A DNA stretch of 53,989 nucleotides from Meishania sp964351985 (GTDB taxonomy: Bacteria > Bacteroidota > Bacteroidia > Flavobacteriales > Flavobacteriaceae), in assembly GCA_964351985.1 (NCBI GenBank), contig CAYGPR010000025.1, positions 1 through 53,989 of the forward strand, written 5' to 3'. Both the position numbers and the translations under genes were made by a program. Shown here in pieces: positions 17,065 to 26,250 of the stretch. The notes beneath the pieces were generated by a model. That model saw nothing but the letters and a program-made list of their open reading frames with translations. It had not been told where the DNA came from and searched no databases. How positions within the stretch are numbered: position 1 is the first letter of the stretch; each line of letters starts with the position of its first letter.

Positions 17065-18066
17065 ATGACCGAAGGCAATTTTGTCGACTACGTAAAAGTA
17101 CATGTCGAATCCGGGAACGGAGGAAAGGGATCTGCGCATCTACATCGAGAAAAATATATCACAAAGGGAGGTCCCGACGGTGGTGATGGTGGCCGTGGTG
17201 GCCATGTTATTTTCAGGGGAAATAAAAATCTATGGACGTTAGTCAACTTCAAGTTCAAAAAACATTTCAAGGCGGGCCATGGCGAACATGGCAGCAAAAA
17301 CCGGAGTTCGGGTGCCGACGGAAAAGATATCTATGTCGATGTACCTTTGGGAACTGTCGTAAAAGATGCAGAAACCAACGCTGTTCTTTTTGAAATTACC
17401 GAAGATGGGGAAGAGAAAATGGTCATCGAAGGAGGCATGGGAGGTCGTGGTAATTGGCATTTTAAAACCCCTACCAATCAAACCCCAAGGTATGCCCAAC
17501 CCGGAATACCAGGTCAGGAAGCAGATGTTATACTAGAATTAAAGGTGCTGGCCGACGTAGGTCTCGTCGGTTTTCCCAACGCGGGTAAGTCAACTTTACT
17601 ATCCGTATTGACTTCGGCAAAACCGAAAATAGCTGACTATGAGTTTACCACCTTAAAACCAAATCTCGGTATTGTTCAGCATCGCGACTTTCAGAGTTTT
17701 GTAATGGCCGATATTCCCGGTATAATTGAGGGTGCGGCAGAAGGGAAAGGCCTAGGTCATTACTTTTTGCGACATATAGAACGCAATGCGACCTTGTTGT
17801 TTCTGATTCCTGCAGATAGTAATGATATTAGTAAGGAATATGAAATTTTGTTGGATGAGTTACGACGGTACAATCCCGAATTGTTGGATAAGGAACGATT
17901 GATCTGTATCTCTAAAAGTGACATGCTCGATGAAGAGCTCATGGATGAAATGCGCATCGAACTGGACAAAGATTTTAAGGGTCTACCTTATATGTTCATC
18001 TCTTCTGTTGCTCAAACGGGGCTTCAAGAATTGAAGGATAGGCTCTGGACCATGCTGAACGCTTAA
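17065..18066 (+). CDS. obgE: Obg family GTPase (CgtA)
   Basis: 333 aa ribosome-assembly GTPase. Residues 4-160 form the glycine-rich Obg fold (GGRGGHVIFRGNKNLWTL, GHGEHGSKNRSG-type loops). The G domain has G1 GFPNAGKST at 169-176, the switch region DYEFTTLKPNLG, G3 DIPGIIEGA and G4 ICISKSDML (in place of NKxD). The C-terminal OCT domain of Bacillus-type Obg is absent, as usual in Bacteroidota. It acts in 50S maturation and ppGpp-linked growth control. In many Bacteroidota obgE follows adk directly; here three genes intervene. Confidence 0.97.
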   Translation: MTEGNFVDYVKVHVESGNGGKGSAHLHREKYITKGGPDGGDGGRGGHVIFRGNKNLWTLVNFKFKKHFKAGHGEHGSKNRSSGADGKDIYVDVPLGTVVKDAETNAVLFEITEDGEEKMVIEGGMGGRGNWHFKTPTNQTPRYAQPGIPGQEADVILELKVLADVGLVGFPNAGKSTLLSVLTSAKPKIADYEFTTLKPNLGIVQHRDFQSFVMADIPGIIEGAAEGKGLGHYFLRHIERNATLLFLIPADSNDISKEYEILLDELRRYNPELLDKERLICISKSDMLDEELMDEMRIELDKDFKGLPYMFISSVAQTGLQELKDRLWTMLNA

Positions 18067-18133
18067 TCGAATAGTATTGAATTTCAAAGGTTTGGGTTAC
18101 TTTTTTCTGTAATTTTAAAGAAATACAATCACT

Positions 18134-18652
18134 ATGAGGTGCCTACCTATCATATTTTTTGTTTCCCTTTTTATTTCGTGCAATGCCGTTCGGGTCAACT
18201 ATGACTATGATAAAGAGACGGATTTCTCCAATTATAATACCTACAATTTTTATCCCGATATGGAGACCGGATTGACGGAGCTGGACAATAAGCGTCTTTT
18301 CAAAGCTTTTGATATTGCCCTACAGTCCAAAGGACTTGTTTTTTCCGAAGAGCCTGATTTTCTGATCAATATCGAAGGTAGGTCGTATCAAGCTCCACAA
18401 AATACTTCGGTAGGGGTGGGTGTTGGCGGAACAGGTCGAAATGTTGGAGGAGGCGTTTCCGTCGGAATTCCAGTAGGTCGCCCTAATTTAGAACGCATCT
18501 TGCAATTCGATTTTGTAGATGCCAAAAAGGATATGCTCTTTTGGCAAGCTATCAGTACTAGTTCGCTGAAGGAAGACTTACCTCCCATAGTACGCGAACA
18601 AAAGTTTCAGGAATTGATTGAAAAGGTATTAAAGAACTATCCCCCAAAATAG
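18134..18652 (+). CDS. DUF4136 family lipoprotein
   Basis: 172 aa. A lipoprotein signal ends at Cys17 (FVSLFISC). The mature part has the DUF4136 start VRVNYDYDKETDFSNYNTYNF, then LFKAFDIALQSKGL and PDFLINIEG. A Gly-Val-rich segment (VGVGVGGTGRNVGGGVSVGI, about residues 95-115) follows, then ILQFDFVDAKKDMLFWQAIS. Such proteins are thought to sit in the outer membrane; their role is unknown. It is convergent with the TPR gene, stop to stop with five bases between. Confidence 0.88.
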   Translation: MRCLPIIFFVSLFISCNAVRVNYDYDKETDFSNYNTYNFYPDMETGLTELDNKRLFKAFDIALQSKGLVFSEEPDFLINIEGRSYQAPQNTSVGVGVGGTGRNVGGGVSVGIPVGRPNLERILQFDFVDAKKDMLFWQAISTSSLKEDLPPIVREQKFQELIEKVLKNYPPK

Positions 18653-18657
18653 ATAGA

Positions 18658-19692
18658 TCAATGCTCATTTTTTTCAAACCAACTGCTGAACTCTTCGATT
18701 TTTTTGCCGTTCAATTCTAGCCAAAGCATTATGGCCTTATCTTGAGAGGATATTTGAATGTAATAGCTTAAGGTCTCAACATGACCATCATCGACCATTT
18801 TTTTGAAGTAGGGCACATAAAAGCTTTTGTGAAAATCTTTCTTCTCTTCTTTTTCATTGAGCTCCCCAAGAATAGTAAAGAACGACTTTGTATTCTCATA
18901 AAAGAGTTCTTCCTTAGGTTTATCCTTGTTTTCTTCGAGGTTGTTAGAGGCTTGCAACAACGACATCATCAAATCGGAAGCTCCAAACTCATTGTCATCG
19001 TTGATCGATAGAACAACGTCTATGTTTTTTTCGTCACGCTGTGTCACTCCTTTTTGCTGTAAGTTTTTCAAGAGGTCGAGCGCATCTTTTGCTCTTGAAG
19101 AATCAGCTTCCAGCATCAAAAAATAGTATAGTGAAAGAACTGTTTTTGTGCGTTCTCCTTTTTGATTGCTCATATAGGCCAACAAAAGATGACTGCTAGA
19201 ATGTTTGGGATTCAACTCTATGGCCCGTATGGCATTGGGTTCGGCTTTTTTGGTATTCTTTAAATTATAATGGGTAAGTGCCAGATTATAGTATAGTAGA
19301 TACTGTTTCGGAAATTTTCTAATTCCTTTTTCGTAGGTCTTGATGGCCTTTTTAGGCTTATTTATTAAATCATATGCTGAACCAAGTACTACATACGAAT
19401 AATAGGCATTGTTCTGGTCGCTCTTGATACTTTCTTCGCAATGTACTATGGCATTTTCATAATCTTTCGACTCAAAATAGGAGAAAGCCATTTCATAATG
19501 GGCAAGCCATGAATCAGGTTCTAATTCTAGGGCGGCCCCATATTTTTCAATTGCCTTTTCGTAGTTTTTTTTATCATGTAGTTTGATACCTTCATTGATC
19601 AAAGTTTCGACTTTGCTTTGACTGTACAATGCGATGTTGCCCATAAAAAACAAAAAGAGAAAAAGAGCATTTTTCACGGAATAGAGTTTCAA
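18658..19692 (-). CDS. Exported TPR-repeat protein
   Basis: 344 aa. A hydrophobic signal segment (NALFLFLFFMGNIALYSQS) is followed by at least four tetratricopeptide repeats between residues about 27 and 200 (for example YEKAIEKYGAALELEPDSWLAHYEMAFSYF-type units). The C-terminal third is charged and not repetitive. The start at 19692 is TTG; it is preferred because the signal peptide lies directly behind it and there is no better start. It begins 34 bases after the alpha-2-macroglobulin stop and is probably co-transcribed, so it may assist that protein in the periplasm. Partner and function are not known. Confidence 0.82.
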   Translation of the reverse strand: MKLYSVKNALFLFLFFMGNIALYSQSKVETLINEGIKLHDKKNYEKAIEKYGAALELEPDSWLAHYEMAFSYFESKDYENAIVHCEESIKSDQNNAYYSYVVLGSAYDLINKPKKAIKTYEKGIRKFPKQYLLYYNLALTHYNLKNTKKAEPNAIRAIELNPKHSSSHLLLAYMSNQKGERTKTVLSLYYFLMLEADSSRAKDALDLLKNLQQKGVTQRDEKNIDVVLSINDDNEFGASDLMMSLLQASNNLEENKDKPKEELFYENTKSFFTILGELNEKEEKKDFHKSFYVPYFKKMVDDGHVETLSYYIQISSQDKAIMLWLELNGKKIEEFSSWFEKNEH

Positions 19693-19725
19693 TGGTTAAA
19701 GGATTATAACGCCAAATAGTTGGAA

Positions 19726-22700
19726 TTATTCCCCGACTTCAACCCGAACACCCTCGCTATGACTTGAAAACTCAGGCGCATACATGCTTTGAATGGTAGT
19801 GATGCCATTACTAAATTCCCCTGCATTATTAACCCGTAAGTCATACTCAAAAACATAAACTCCCTTGGGCAGATAATCAAAAAAGAAATTGGTACTGGCA
19901 TCTTTGGTCGCTTCGTAGTAACCGAGTCCGTCCTGCCATTTGTATTGCGAAAATACGCTTATAGGTTCAAACCCTGCGGCCCGCATATCTTTCATGTGTA
20001 CGAATTCCATATCACGGTCGGAGCGGAGTTCGATACGTACACGAACAAGATCACCGACTTTCAAACCTGTAGTACTGGTTATTTCGGATAGCTCTTCCCC
20101 AGTATCGGTATTCTTTTTCAAAAAGAGTTTCTTCTTCAGTTTTAAGGGTGTTTCTGCGGATGTAATCTTGTCAAGATCCTCAAAATATTGCCAGTACAAA
20201 GCCCCCCAGGCAATGCCTTCACCTTTTTTATTGATTTGTACTTCGGCCATTTTTGGTTTGACCTCTGCTTTGTTCCAGGAAGTTTTAAAATATCCTGTGC
20301 CAGCTTCGACTTTGACATTTTCCAATTTGGAAGGTTCTATTTCTTCGCCTCCAATTAAAACTTCAACTGCATCGGTTACAGAAAGCCAATCGCTGCCTTG
20401 AAGTAGTAAGGCATACACAGCTTCTGTGGTTGCCTTTGTTGTGCTCCATTGATTGGTCTGTTTGTTTTTTAGCAACCAAACCTTCAAGTTATCAATGGTC
20501 TTGGTGTCATTTTCAATTTCCCCAAAGGCCTCTATCATCAAGGCCTGCGTTTCAATAGGAGCCTGATACCAGTACCATGAAGCGGTATTTTCTTTCCAAT
20601 ACATTCCAAGTTCTTCGGAAGTAATACTGTTTTCCCTGAGCGACCTCAATATTTTGGCCGATGTGCTAGCGTCATCCATTCGATGTAAAATCAAGGCCAA
20701 CATTCCTTTGGAATATAATCCCTTGTTCATCCAATATTTTTGCGCCTGGCCTTTGTAATATGTAGTTATCTCATCAACTTTCTTGGAAGTTTTGAATTCA
20801 GGAAAGAAACTGCGCATATACAGATAATGACTCTGCGTTTGGCTCAAATGGTCGTCGTTTATGTTTGCAGTATGGCGTTTCATACGATTATACTCGTCGA
20901 CGAATTGATTATCTAAATATGCAATGGCTTTTCTCACTACTGGCACCATTTCTTGGTCTTTCATATTTGCCCAAGCAACATTCAGTTTTTTCAAATGCCC
21001 TAATCCCGTAATAATATGCTGCGTTATAAACCGATTATCGGGCCCGCCATTGAACCATGCCCATGCCCCGGAAGATTTTTGATTGTTCCGCAATTTGGAT
21101 AAAGCATTTTGTTGTTCGTTCTTCATCTTATCTAAATTGAATAAAAGTGCAATGCGTTTTTTCTGTTCGGTCTCTGATTGGGCATCCCGCAGCCAAGGGG
21201 TTTCTTGAATCAACAACGATTTTAGTTCTTGGTTCTTCTCTAAATTGCTCAACAAGGCATCTGAATTTCGCCATTGCTCGAAAACTTCTTGAATTCTCGG
21301 ATTCGTATTGGCAATGTGGCTCGCCAAGGTATTTGAATAATATCGTGCGAACATCTGCTCGTTACATTCGTATGGGTACTCCATCAAATAGGGGAGGGCC
21401 TGCACCGCGTACCACGCAGGGTTGCTGGTCATTTCCAAAGTCAGCTTGTGGTGTCTGAGCGTAGCCGAAGACGTATTTTTCAACTTATCCAAAGTAAAGG
21501 TCTTCGTTTGGTTGCTTCGCACCCACATCGGTAAAGTCTCCGTGACCAACATGCGATTGGTCAAAACAGGAAGTAGATTCTGCTCTCCATCACTAAAATC
21601 GCCTGCTTTTGCAATGATCTTGTATTGCACCGCCTGAATGTTTTCGGGAATTTTCAGACGCCATGAGACTTGGGTATTGCCCATTGAGTCGACTTTGAAC
21701 GAGGCCCCCTCCGGCTCTCCTTCGGGGGGAGTGTCAGTCAGTAATTTTTTTGAAATATTTTTACCTGAAACCGCATCCACCAGTTCCAATTGAGCAACTC
21801 CTGAAAGCGCTTTTTCGGAAAGGTTGGCTATTTTTGTACTGATGACGATTTCATCGCCTTCCCTTAAAAACCGTGGGGCGTTGGGAATTACCATCAATTC
21901 TTTTTGCGTAACCGTTTGCTTGGTAGCGTAAGCACTTTGTAAATCTTTGGTATGTGCCAATAATTGTAGGTTCCATTTGGTCAGAGCTTCGGGTGTGGTA
22001 AAACTGAACGAAACGTTTCCTTCTTTATCGGTTTGTAGCTGTGGGAAGAAAAATGCGGTTTCCTGCAAATTTTTACGGATCTGGACATCTTCCGAAGCAC
22101 TTTCAGCACCGTTGTTTTCATCACGTTCTTTGCCGAGCTGTTGGTGCTGATCCAAAGGCTTGTTCGACTTTTCTTCATTTTTGTCCTTAGGGGCTGATTG
22201 TCCCGTAACGGCAACTTCTTCCAAGGCATCCATTTCCCCCTCCATATCGTTCATCATCATAGCGGGGGCGGGAACACCATCGCTCTTTTTTATTCTACGC
22301 ATGCTCGCTCCATAATAGCCTCGGCCATAACCAAAATAAAATCCGAACCAATCGAACGAATCGAAATATTGCGGACTATAACCGTACAGATTGTTCGAAT
22401 CATGGAACACATTGAATCCACTTATACCGTAACTGCGCTGGGCATTGATATAGATCGACGAATAGTACGAGGGCTGATAGATCGGGTTAAAACCCCAATA
22501 ATGGCTTCGAAAAGCATCCAACGAGGCATCGTACATGCTGGCCAACAGTTCGGCAGCCACTTTCTCGCCTTTCTCCCCCTTGACCTTGAACGACCAAGTC
22601 TCGTCAGTGCCCGGTTTTAGTTTGTCACGAAAGGTTAGGGTCTCTATTTCCAGCTGTTTTTGAGGGTAGGGTACATAAATACTCTGGTTTCCCGATTGGT

Positions 22701-25700
22701 ACGAGTTATAGGCTGAGAAACTGTAGCTAATCGAAAATCCACCCATATCATCCTGGTTCACGGGAATCGTGAACGACTTTGAATTGTCGTTTAGACGGAT
22801 CAAGCGGATATCAACGATTTCTTTATTCTTTTCTACAAATACTGTAACCTGTACATCCTTTGCACTGCTCAAAAGGGTAATGGTCGCCTTGTCGCCAATG
22901 GCATAAGAATTCTTATCGGTTTTGATTTCAAAAAGTTGGTTGTCTGCCAACTTTTTGTCTTTGTAACTGAAAAGTGTGGTATGGGCGATGTCCTTTACTT
23001 CTTGGCCGAACTTGTCCTTGGTTTCGAGTTCGATAACATATTTGCCCGAAGCCCATTTTTTGAGATTCCCTAAATCGACTTCGGTGGATTCCCCAGTATC
23101 GAAATTCGATTGCCAGACCATTTTTCCCTTTTTCCATTGGGTATAATCGTGTTCGTCATCGTATGCGTCATGAGGAAATAGATCTTTAAATTCTTCCATG
23201 GAAAAACCTTTGTAATCTGGAGCGGCCCAAGGCCTGCCGCGCAATACGTTTTCAGGCGGAATCAATTTGTACATTTTCAAGGTTCCTTTTGCGGGAACAA
23301 ATTGTCCGTTCAGGTTGTTGGAAGAAATCGAAAGTTGAAGGCTATCCTCATCTTTGTCCAAAGGGTCGGCGATATGAATATTCGCCGTCAACGAGTGATA
23401 GCCAACACGAACTGTCGTTGTGGCGCTGTGCGTCTCGCCATTGATATCCGTTACATCGGCCGTGACCTCGTAACTGAAAGTCGGCAAATCTTTTTTATCT
23501 GTTTTGTTATCGGGTATGGCCTTAAAGTCGATTTCATACTTTCCGGAAGCGTCAGTTTTGGTTTCGCCGTGGGCGATTTCCTGTGGAGTGGTATCGAAAT
23601 AGGGGCGGTACCAATAGTACCATCTGGGGAAATAGACGACCCGTTTTACACGATAGACCACTTTTGCATCAGTAATGTTACTTCCCGCGTATGCCTTTGC
23701 AACTCCGTTTACGGTAATGCTATCGTTGACCTTATAGGTTTCGGTAATCGGCTCGAAAGAAGTTTCGAATTTGGGGCGTTTGTATTCTTCGACGGAGAAA
23801 CTAGTGCTTCCGTTCAGGCCGTTCTTACCCGTTACTTCCATGGTAAAGTTACCTGTGAGCCCGTTGGAGGGCAGTATGAATTCCCCCGAAAAAGACCCGA
23901 ATTCGTTGGTCTTGAACTGTTGTTTGGCGACTTCTTGATAATTGACATCCTTAAGAACGATATTGACCATCGTATTTTCAAGAATGGTGGATTTTCCAAG
24001 TTCGCGTTTCAGGGCGATTCCTTTGAAATAGAGCGGTTGCCCAGGCCGATAAATACTTCGGTCAGTAAATAGGAAGGCAATTGCGTCGCCCGCGAATTTT
24101 CCCTGGGCATATTTTTGGTTGAGGTAGTAGTCCCTGTAAAATCCAGTCCCGCTCGAATGATTGATACGCACATTAACGTTGTTCCATGATTCATCCGTCA
24201 AGGGAATGGAAACTATGCCCATTTCGTCGCTGGTAAAGCTCTTGTTTTTCCGTGGCCCGTCATATCTAACTTGATAATAGAACTTTAGGTCGGCCCTAGA
24301 AATCGGTGCACCGTTGCTTCTATCGATGACCTGAAAGTTTTGGTGGGTAGGGGTGCGGGTCTCGACCAAGACAAAATCGGTTACCTGAACGGGACTATAC
24401 GCAAAGGTGCCATTTAAGTTTTCAATCGGTTCGGCCAAAATTACGTATTGGTTGTTCGGAAGGGCAGGCAGGAGTATTTCCTTGGTATGTTCTTGATAAT
24501 CGTTCTCGTTTTTAAGTTCGGCATTCCATTCCTTCACTACGGAAAGATTTTTCAAGAACGCTAATTTCTTGGGATGTTCGTAGATTTTGTTCAGTTGAAC
24601 CAATTGCTCCTGTGAAATTTTTCGGGCGGAAAGCAGTAACCTGTCATGATTTTTATAATTGACCAACAAACGGGAAGATTGGTTCACGGGAATATGTTCT
24701 TCGGTCGTCAATTGAAGGCTTTGGCTCAGAATTTGCGATTTTAACGCTTTGCACTTTTCGGCACCGCGGCTATCGGGGACGGTCTTGATGACCTCGTCGC
24801 AAAGTTCCACAGCCTCCTTAAGTTTCCAGCGGTGTTCCTTGTTGCCTTTCGGACTATAGGTTTGTCCCATTTGTTGATACAATGCGGCGATTTCATACGC
24901 ATATAGGGTAGAGGCCAAGCCCCCTTTTCCTGCATCCATAGAGTTTTGCAGCACCTCTAGAAAATAAGACTCCTTGTTCGCGAAAGTTGCATTTTGATAT
25001 ATAAACAACAGGCGCTCGATATCCACTTCGGCAAAACGATAGGGCCTTGCCGAGGGTAAATGCTGCCATAATAACTTTTGATAAATCTTTAGGGCTTTGG
25101 CCTGTAACGAAGTCTTATCGCCGGTGGCAATTTCGAGATCTAAAAAGTTGCCTGCCTCACAGAGTATTTCAGGATCGTCGATCTCGAATTTATCTGCCGG
25201 GCGGGTAATGTTATTCTCGCTGGTCTTGTAAAATTCCAGGGCTGTATGCGCCAATAGGTCGAAAAGGGTAGGGCGATAGTCTTTTGAATTTGGTTGTTCG
25301 TTTAAGATTATCGCGAACTCGGATGCCAAAACAGATTTCAGCTTATCTTCATTTTCTAGGGATTTTTCAAAATGGATATCTATTTCGTGAAAAAGTGTGG
25401 TCAAATCCCATGTCCTGAAATCGACACTATCGACTTTTGTTTCTGTCTTTGTTCGATTGTAAAATTGATAGCGGTTGTTCTGAAAGAATTGCCAATACAT
25501 ATTGGCCATATAGCTTTCCAAGACATTTTTAGTAGGAAACTCCGCTTTCTCGATTTCCAATTTGAAATCGCTCATAATTTTAAGTTGCGCATCCTCTTCC
25601 AACGTTAAGGCATATTTTGAGGAATACAATAGGGCCTTGATTATTTGCGGGGAATTCTTTTCCTTTTTTGCTTTCGCAGAGATCGATTCCACCACCTTGA

Positions 25701-25836
25701 GCGCAGACTTGGTCAACGCCTCGTTGTCAAGCTTCTGGACCTGTTTCCAGAGTTGCTCGTACGAATCATTGTTTTGCTGTGCTTCGGTCATTTGTGAAAA
25801 TAGGATTATGGTCAATAACAATATGATGTTTCTCAT
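19726..25836 (-). CDS. Bacterial alpha-2-macroglobulin family protein
   Basis: 2036 aa, a giant periplasmic protease trap or envelope guard. Signal peptide 1-19 (ILLLTIILFSQMTEA). About 400 residues of helical N-terminal region precede the macroglobulin domains (YRPGQPLYFKGIALK is the MG2 hallmark). The thioester motif is intact: YPYECNEQMFARYY, Cys1491, in the alpha-alpha toroid part (NGGPDNRFITQHIITGLGHL follows). An aromatic, Tyr-rich insert (FGFYFGYGRGYYGAS) and ALEEVAVTGQSAPKDKNEE lie before the bait-like region. Two stretches look like intergenic repeats captured in the frame (21452-21472 and 21704-21732). No pbpC homologue is adjacent, unlike in proteobacterial loci. The TPR gene follows. 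Confidence 0.93.
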   Translation of the reverse strand: MRNIILLLTIILFSQMTEAQQNNDSYEQLWKQVQKLDNEALTKSALKVVESISAKAKKEKNSPQIIKALLYSSKYALTLEEDAQLKIMSDFKLEIEKAEFPTKNVLESYMANMYWQFFQNNRYQFYNRTKTETKVDSVDFRTWDLTTLFHEIDIHFEKSLENEDKLKSVLASEFAIILNEQPNSKDYRPTLFDLLAHTALEFYKTSENNITRPADKFEIDDPEILCEAGNFLDLEIATGDKTSLQAKALKIYQKLLWQHLPSARPYRFAEVDIERLLFIYQNATFANKESYFLEVLQNSMDAGKGGLASTLYAYEIAALYQQMGQTYSPKGNKEHRWKLKEAVELCDEVIKTVPDSRGAEKCKALKSQILSQSLQLTTEEHIPVNQSSRLLVNYKNHDRLLLSARKISQEQLVQLNKIYEHPKKLAFLKNLSVVKEWNAELKNENDYQEHTKEILLPALPNNQYVILAEPIENLNGTFAYSPVQVTDFVLVETRTPTHQNFQVIDRSNGAPISRADLKFYYQVRYDGPRKNKSFTSDEMGIVSIPLTDESWNNVNVRINHSSGTGFYRDYYLNQKYAQGKFAGDAIAFLFTDRSIYRPGQPLYFKGIALKRELGKSTILENTMVNIVLKDVNYQEVAKQQFKTNEFGSFSGEFILPSNGLTGNFTMEVTGKNGLNGSTSFSVEEYKRPKFETSFEPITETYKVNDSITVNGVAKAYAGSNITDAKVVYRVKRVVYFPRWYYWYRPYFDTTPQEIAHGETKTDASGKYEIDFKAIPDNKTDKKDLPTFSYEVTADVTDINGETHSATTTVRVGYHSLTANIHIADPLDKDEDSLQLSISSNNLNGQFVPAKGTLKMYKLIPPENVLRGRPWAAPDYKGFSMEEFKDLFPHDAYDDEHDYTQWKKGKMVWQSNFDTGESTEVDLGNLKKWASGKYVIELETKDKFGQEVKDIAHTTLFSYKDKKLADNQLFEIKTDKNSYAIGDKATITLLSSAKDVQVTVFVEKNKEIVDIRLIRLNDNSKSFTIPVNQDDMGGFSISYSFSAYNSYQSGNQSIYVPYPQKQLEIETLTFRDKLKPGTDETWSFKVKGEKGEKVAAELLASMYDASLDAFRSHYWGFNPIYQPSYYSSIYINAQRSYGISGFNVFHDSNNLYGYSPQYFDSFDWFGFYFGYGRGYYGASMRRIKKSDGVPAPAMMMNDMEGEMDALEEVAVTGQSAPKDKNEEKSNKPLDQHQQLGKERDENNGAESASEDVQIRKNLQETAFFFPQLQTDKEGNVSFSFTTPEALTKWNLQLLAHTKDLQSAYATKQTVTQKELMVIPNAPRFLREGDEIVISTKIANLSEKALSGVAQLELVDAVSGKNISKKLLTDTPPEGEPEGASFKVDSMGNTQVSWRLKIPENIQAVQYKIIAKAGDFSDGEQNLLPVLTNRMLVTETLPMWVRSNQTKTFTLDKLKNTSSATLRHHKLTLEMTSNPAWYAVQALPYLMEYPYECNEQMFARYYSNTLASHIANTNPRIQEVFEQWRNSDALLSNLEKNQELKSLLIQETPWLRDAQSETEQKKRIALLFNLDKMKNEQQNALSKLRNNQKSSGAWAWFNGGPDNRFITQHIITGLGHLKKLNVAWANMKDQEMVPVVRKAIAYLDNQFVDEYNRMKRHTANINDDHLSQTQSHYLYMRSFFPEFKTSKKVDEITTYYKGQAQKYWMNKGLYSKGMLALILHRMDDASTSAKILRSLRENSITSEELGMYWKENTASWYWYQAPIETQALMIEAFGEIENDTKTIDNLKVWLLKNKQTNQWSTTKATTEAVYALLLQGSDWLSVTDAVEVLIGGEEIEPSKLENVKVEAGTGYFKTSWNKAEVKPKMAEVQINKKGEGIAWGALYWQYFEDLDKITSAETPLKLKKKLFLKKNTDTGEELSEITSTTGLKVGDLVRVRIELRSDRDMEFVHMKDMRAAGFEPISVFSQYKWQDGLGYYEATKDASTNFFFDYLPKGVYVFEYDLRVNNAGEFSNGITTIQSMYAPEFSSHSEGVRVEVGE
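21452..21472. repeat. Repeat-like palindrome inside the macroglobulin gene
   Basis: GTCTGAGCGTAGCCGAAGAC is an imperfect palindrome resembling the CTTCGGC-TACGCTCAG type of dispersed repeat commonly seen between bacterial genes. Here it is read in frame, as SSATLRHH. Recognition is from memory of such repeats. Confidence 0.4.
21704..21732. repeat. GC-rich palindromic repeat inside the macroglobulin gene
   Basis: A CCCCCTCCGGCTCTCCTTCG-GGGGGAG run, far richer in C and G than its surroundings, is translated as TPPEGEPEGA. It resembles the GGGGAGGG-type palindromes in the spacers at 25981-26010 and 27224-27245. Confidence 0.45.
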
Positions 25837-25970
25837 CCTGCATTTTTTTGGAATACCCTAAAATAGAACGATTAGAGCCCTGCTAACGTATTCATTTACA
25901 AAGTTAAGGGCAAAGATGGTTCCATAACTCCCTGAAAACAATGAAAAATGAGGGAATAGGGGTTTTGGGT

Positions 25971-26245
25971 TAGGGAAAGTCCCCTCCCTAGCCCTTCCCA
26001 GAGGGGAGGGAACACTTATTCGGACTATACAAGTTGGTAGGGTGTGGTTTCTTCCCCTGGCAGGGGAAGGTGGCATCCCGACCTTTTCGTCGGGATGACG
26101 GAAGGGGTCGAGCGCAAGCCTTGGTCCAATAACCTGAGGTTCGGGACAAGACCCGAAAGTTCGGGCTTTCCATCCCTACCGCCTTCCCCGCTGAAAAACC
26201 AGAGAATCCACCTTCCCTTATCTATGGGAAGGAGCTCTAATTTTA
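25971..26245. repeat. Complex palindromic repeat region, copy 1
   Basis: The spacer between the SDR gene and the macroglobulin (25837-26250) has no gene but a chain of hairpins: CCCCTC...GAGGGG (25981-26006), CTTCCCCTG/CAGGGGAAG (26051-26069), CATCCCGAC-cttttc-GTCGGGATG (26074-26097) and CCCGAA-AG-TTCGGG (26152-26165). It is clearly more GC-rich than the genes around it. Elements of it recur in inverted order at 27067-27250. Confidence 0.7.
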
Positions 26246-26250
26246 CCATT

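Noticed and set aside
23302..24072. Long antisense frame (256 codons) inside the macroglobulin gene
   Set aside because: It is opposite a clearly conserved coding region and has the biased composition of a shadow frame.
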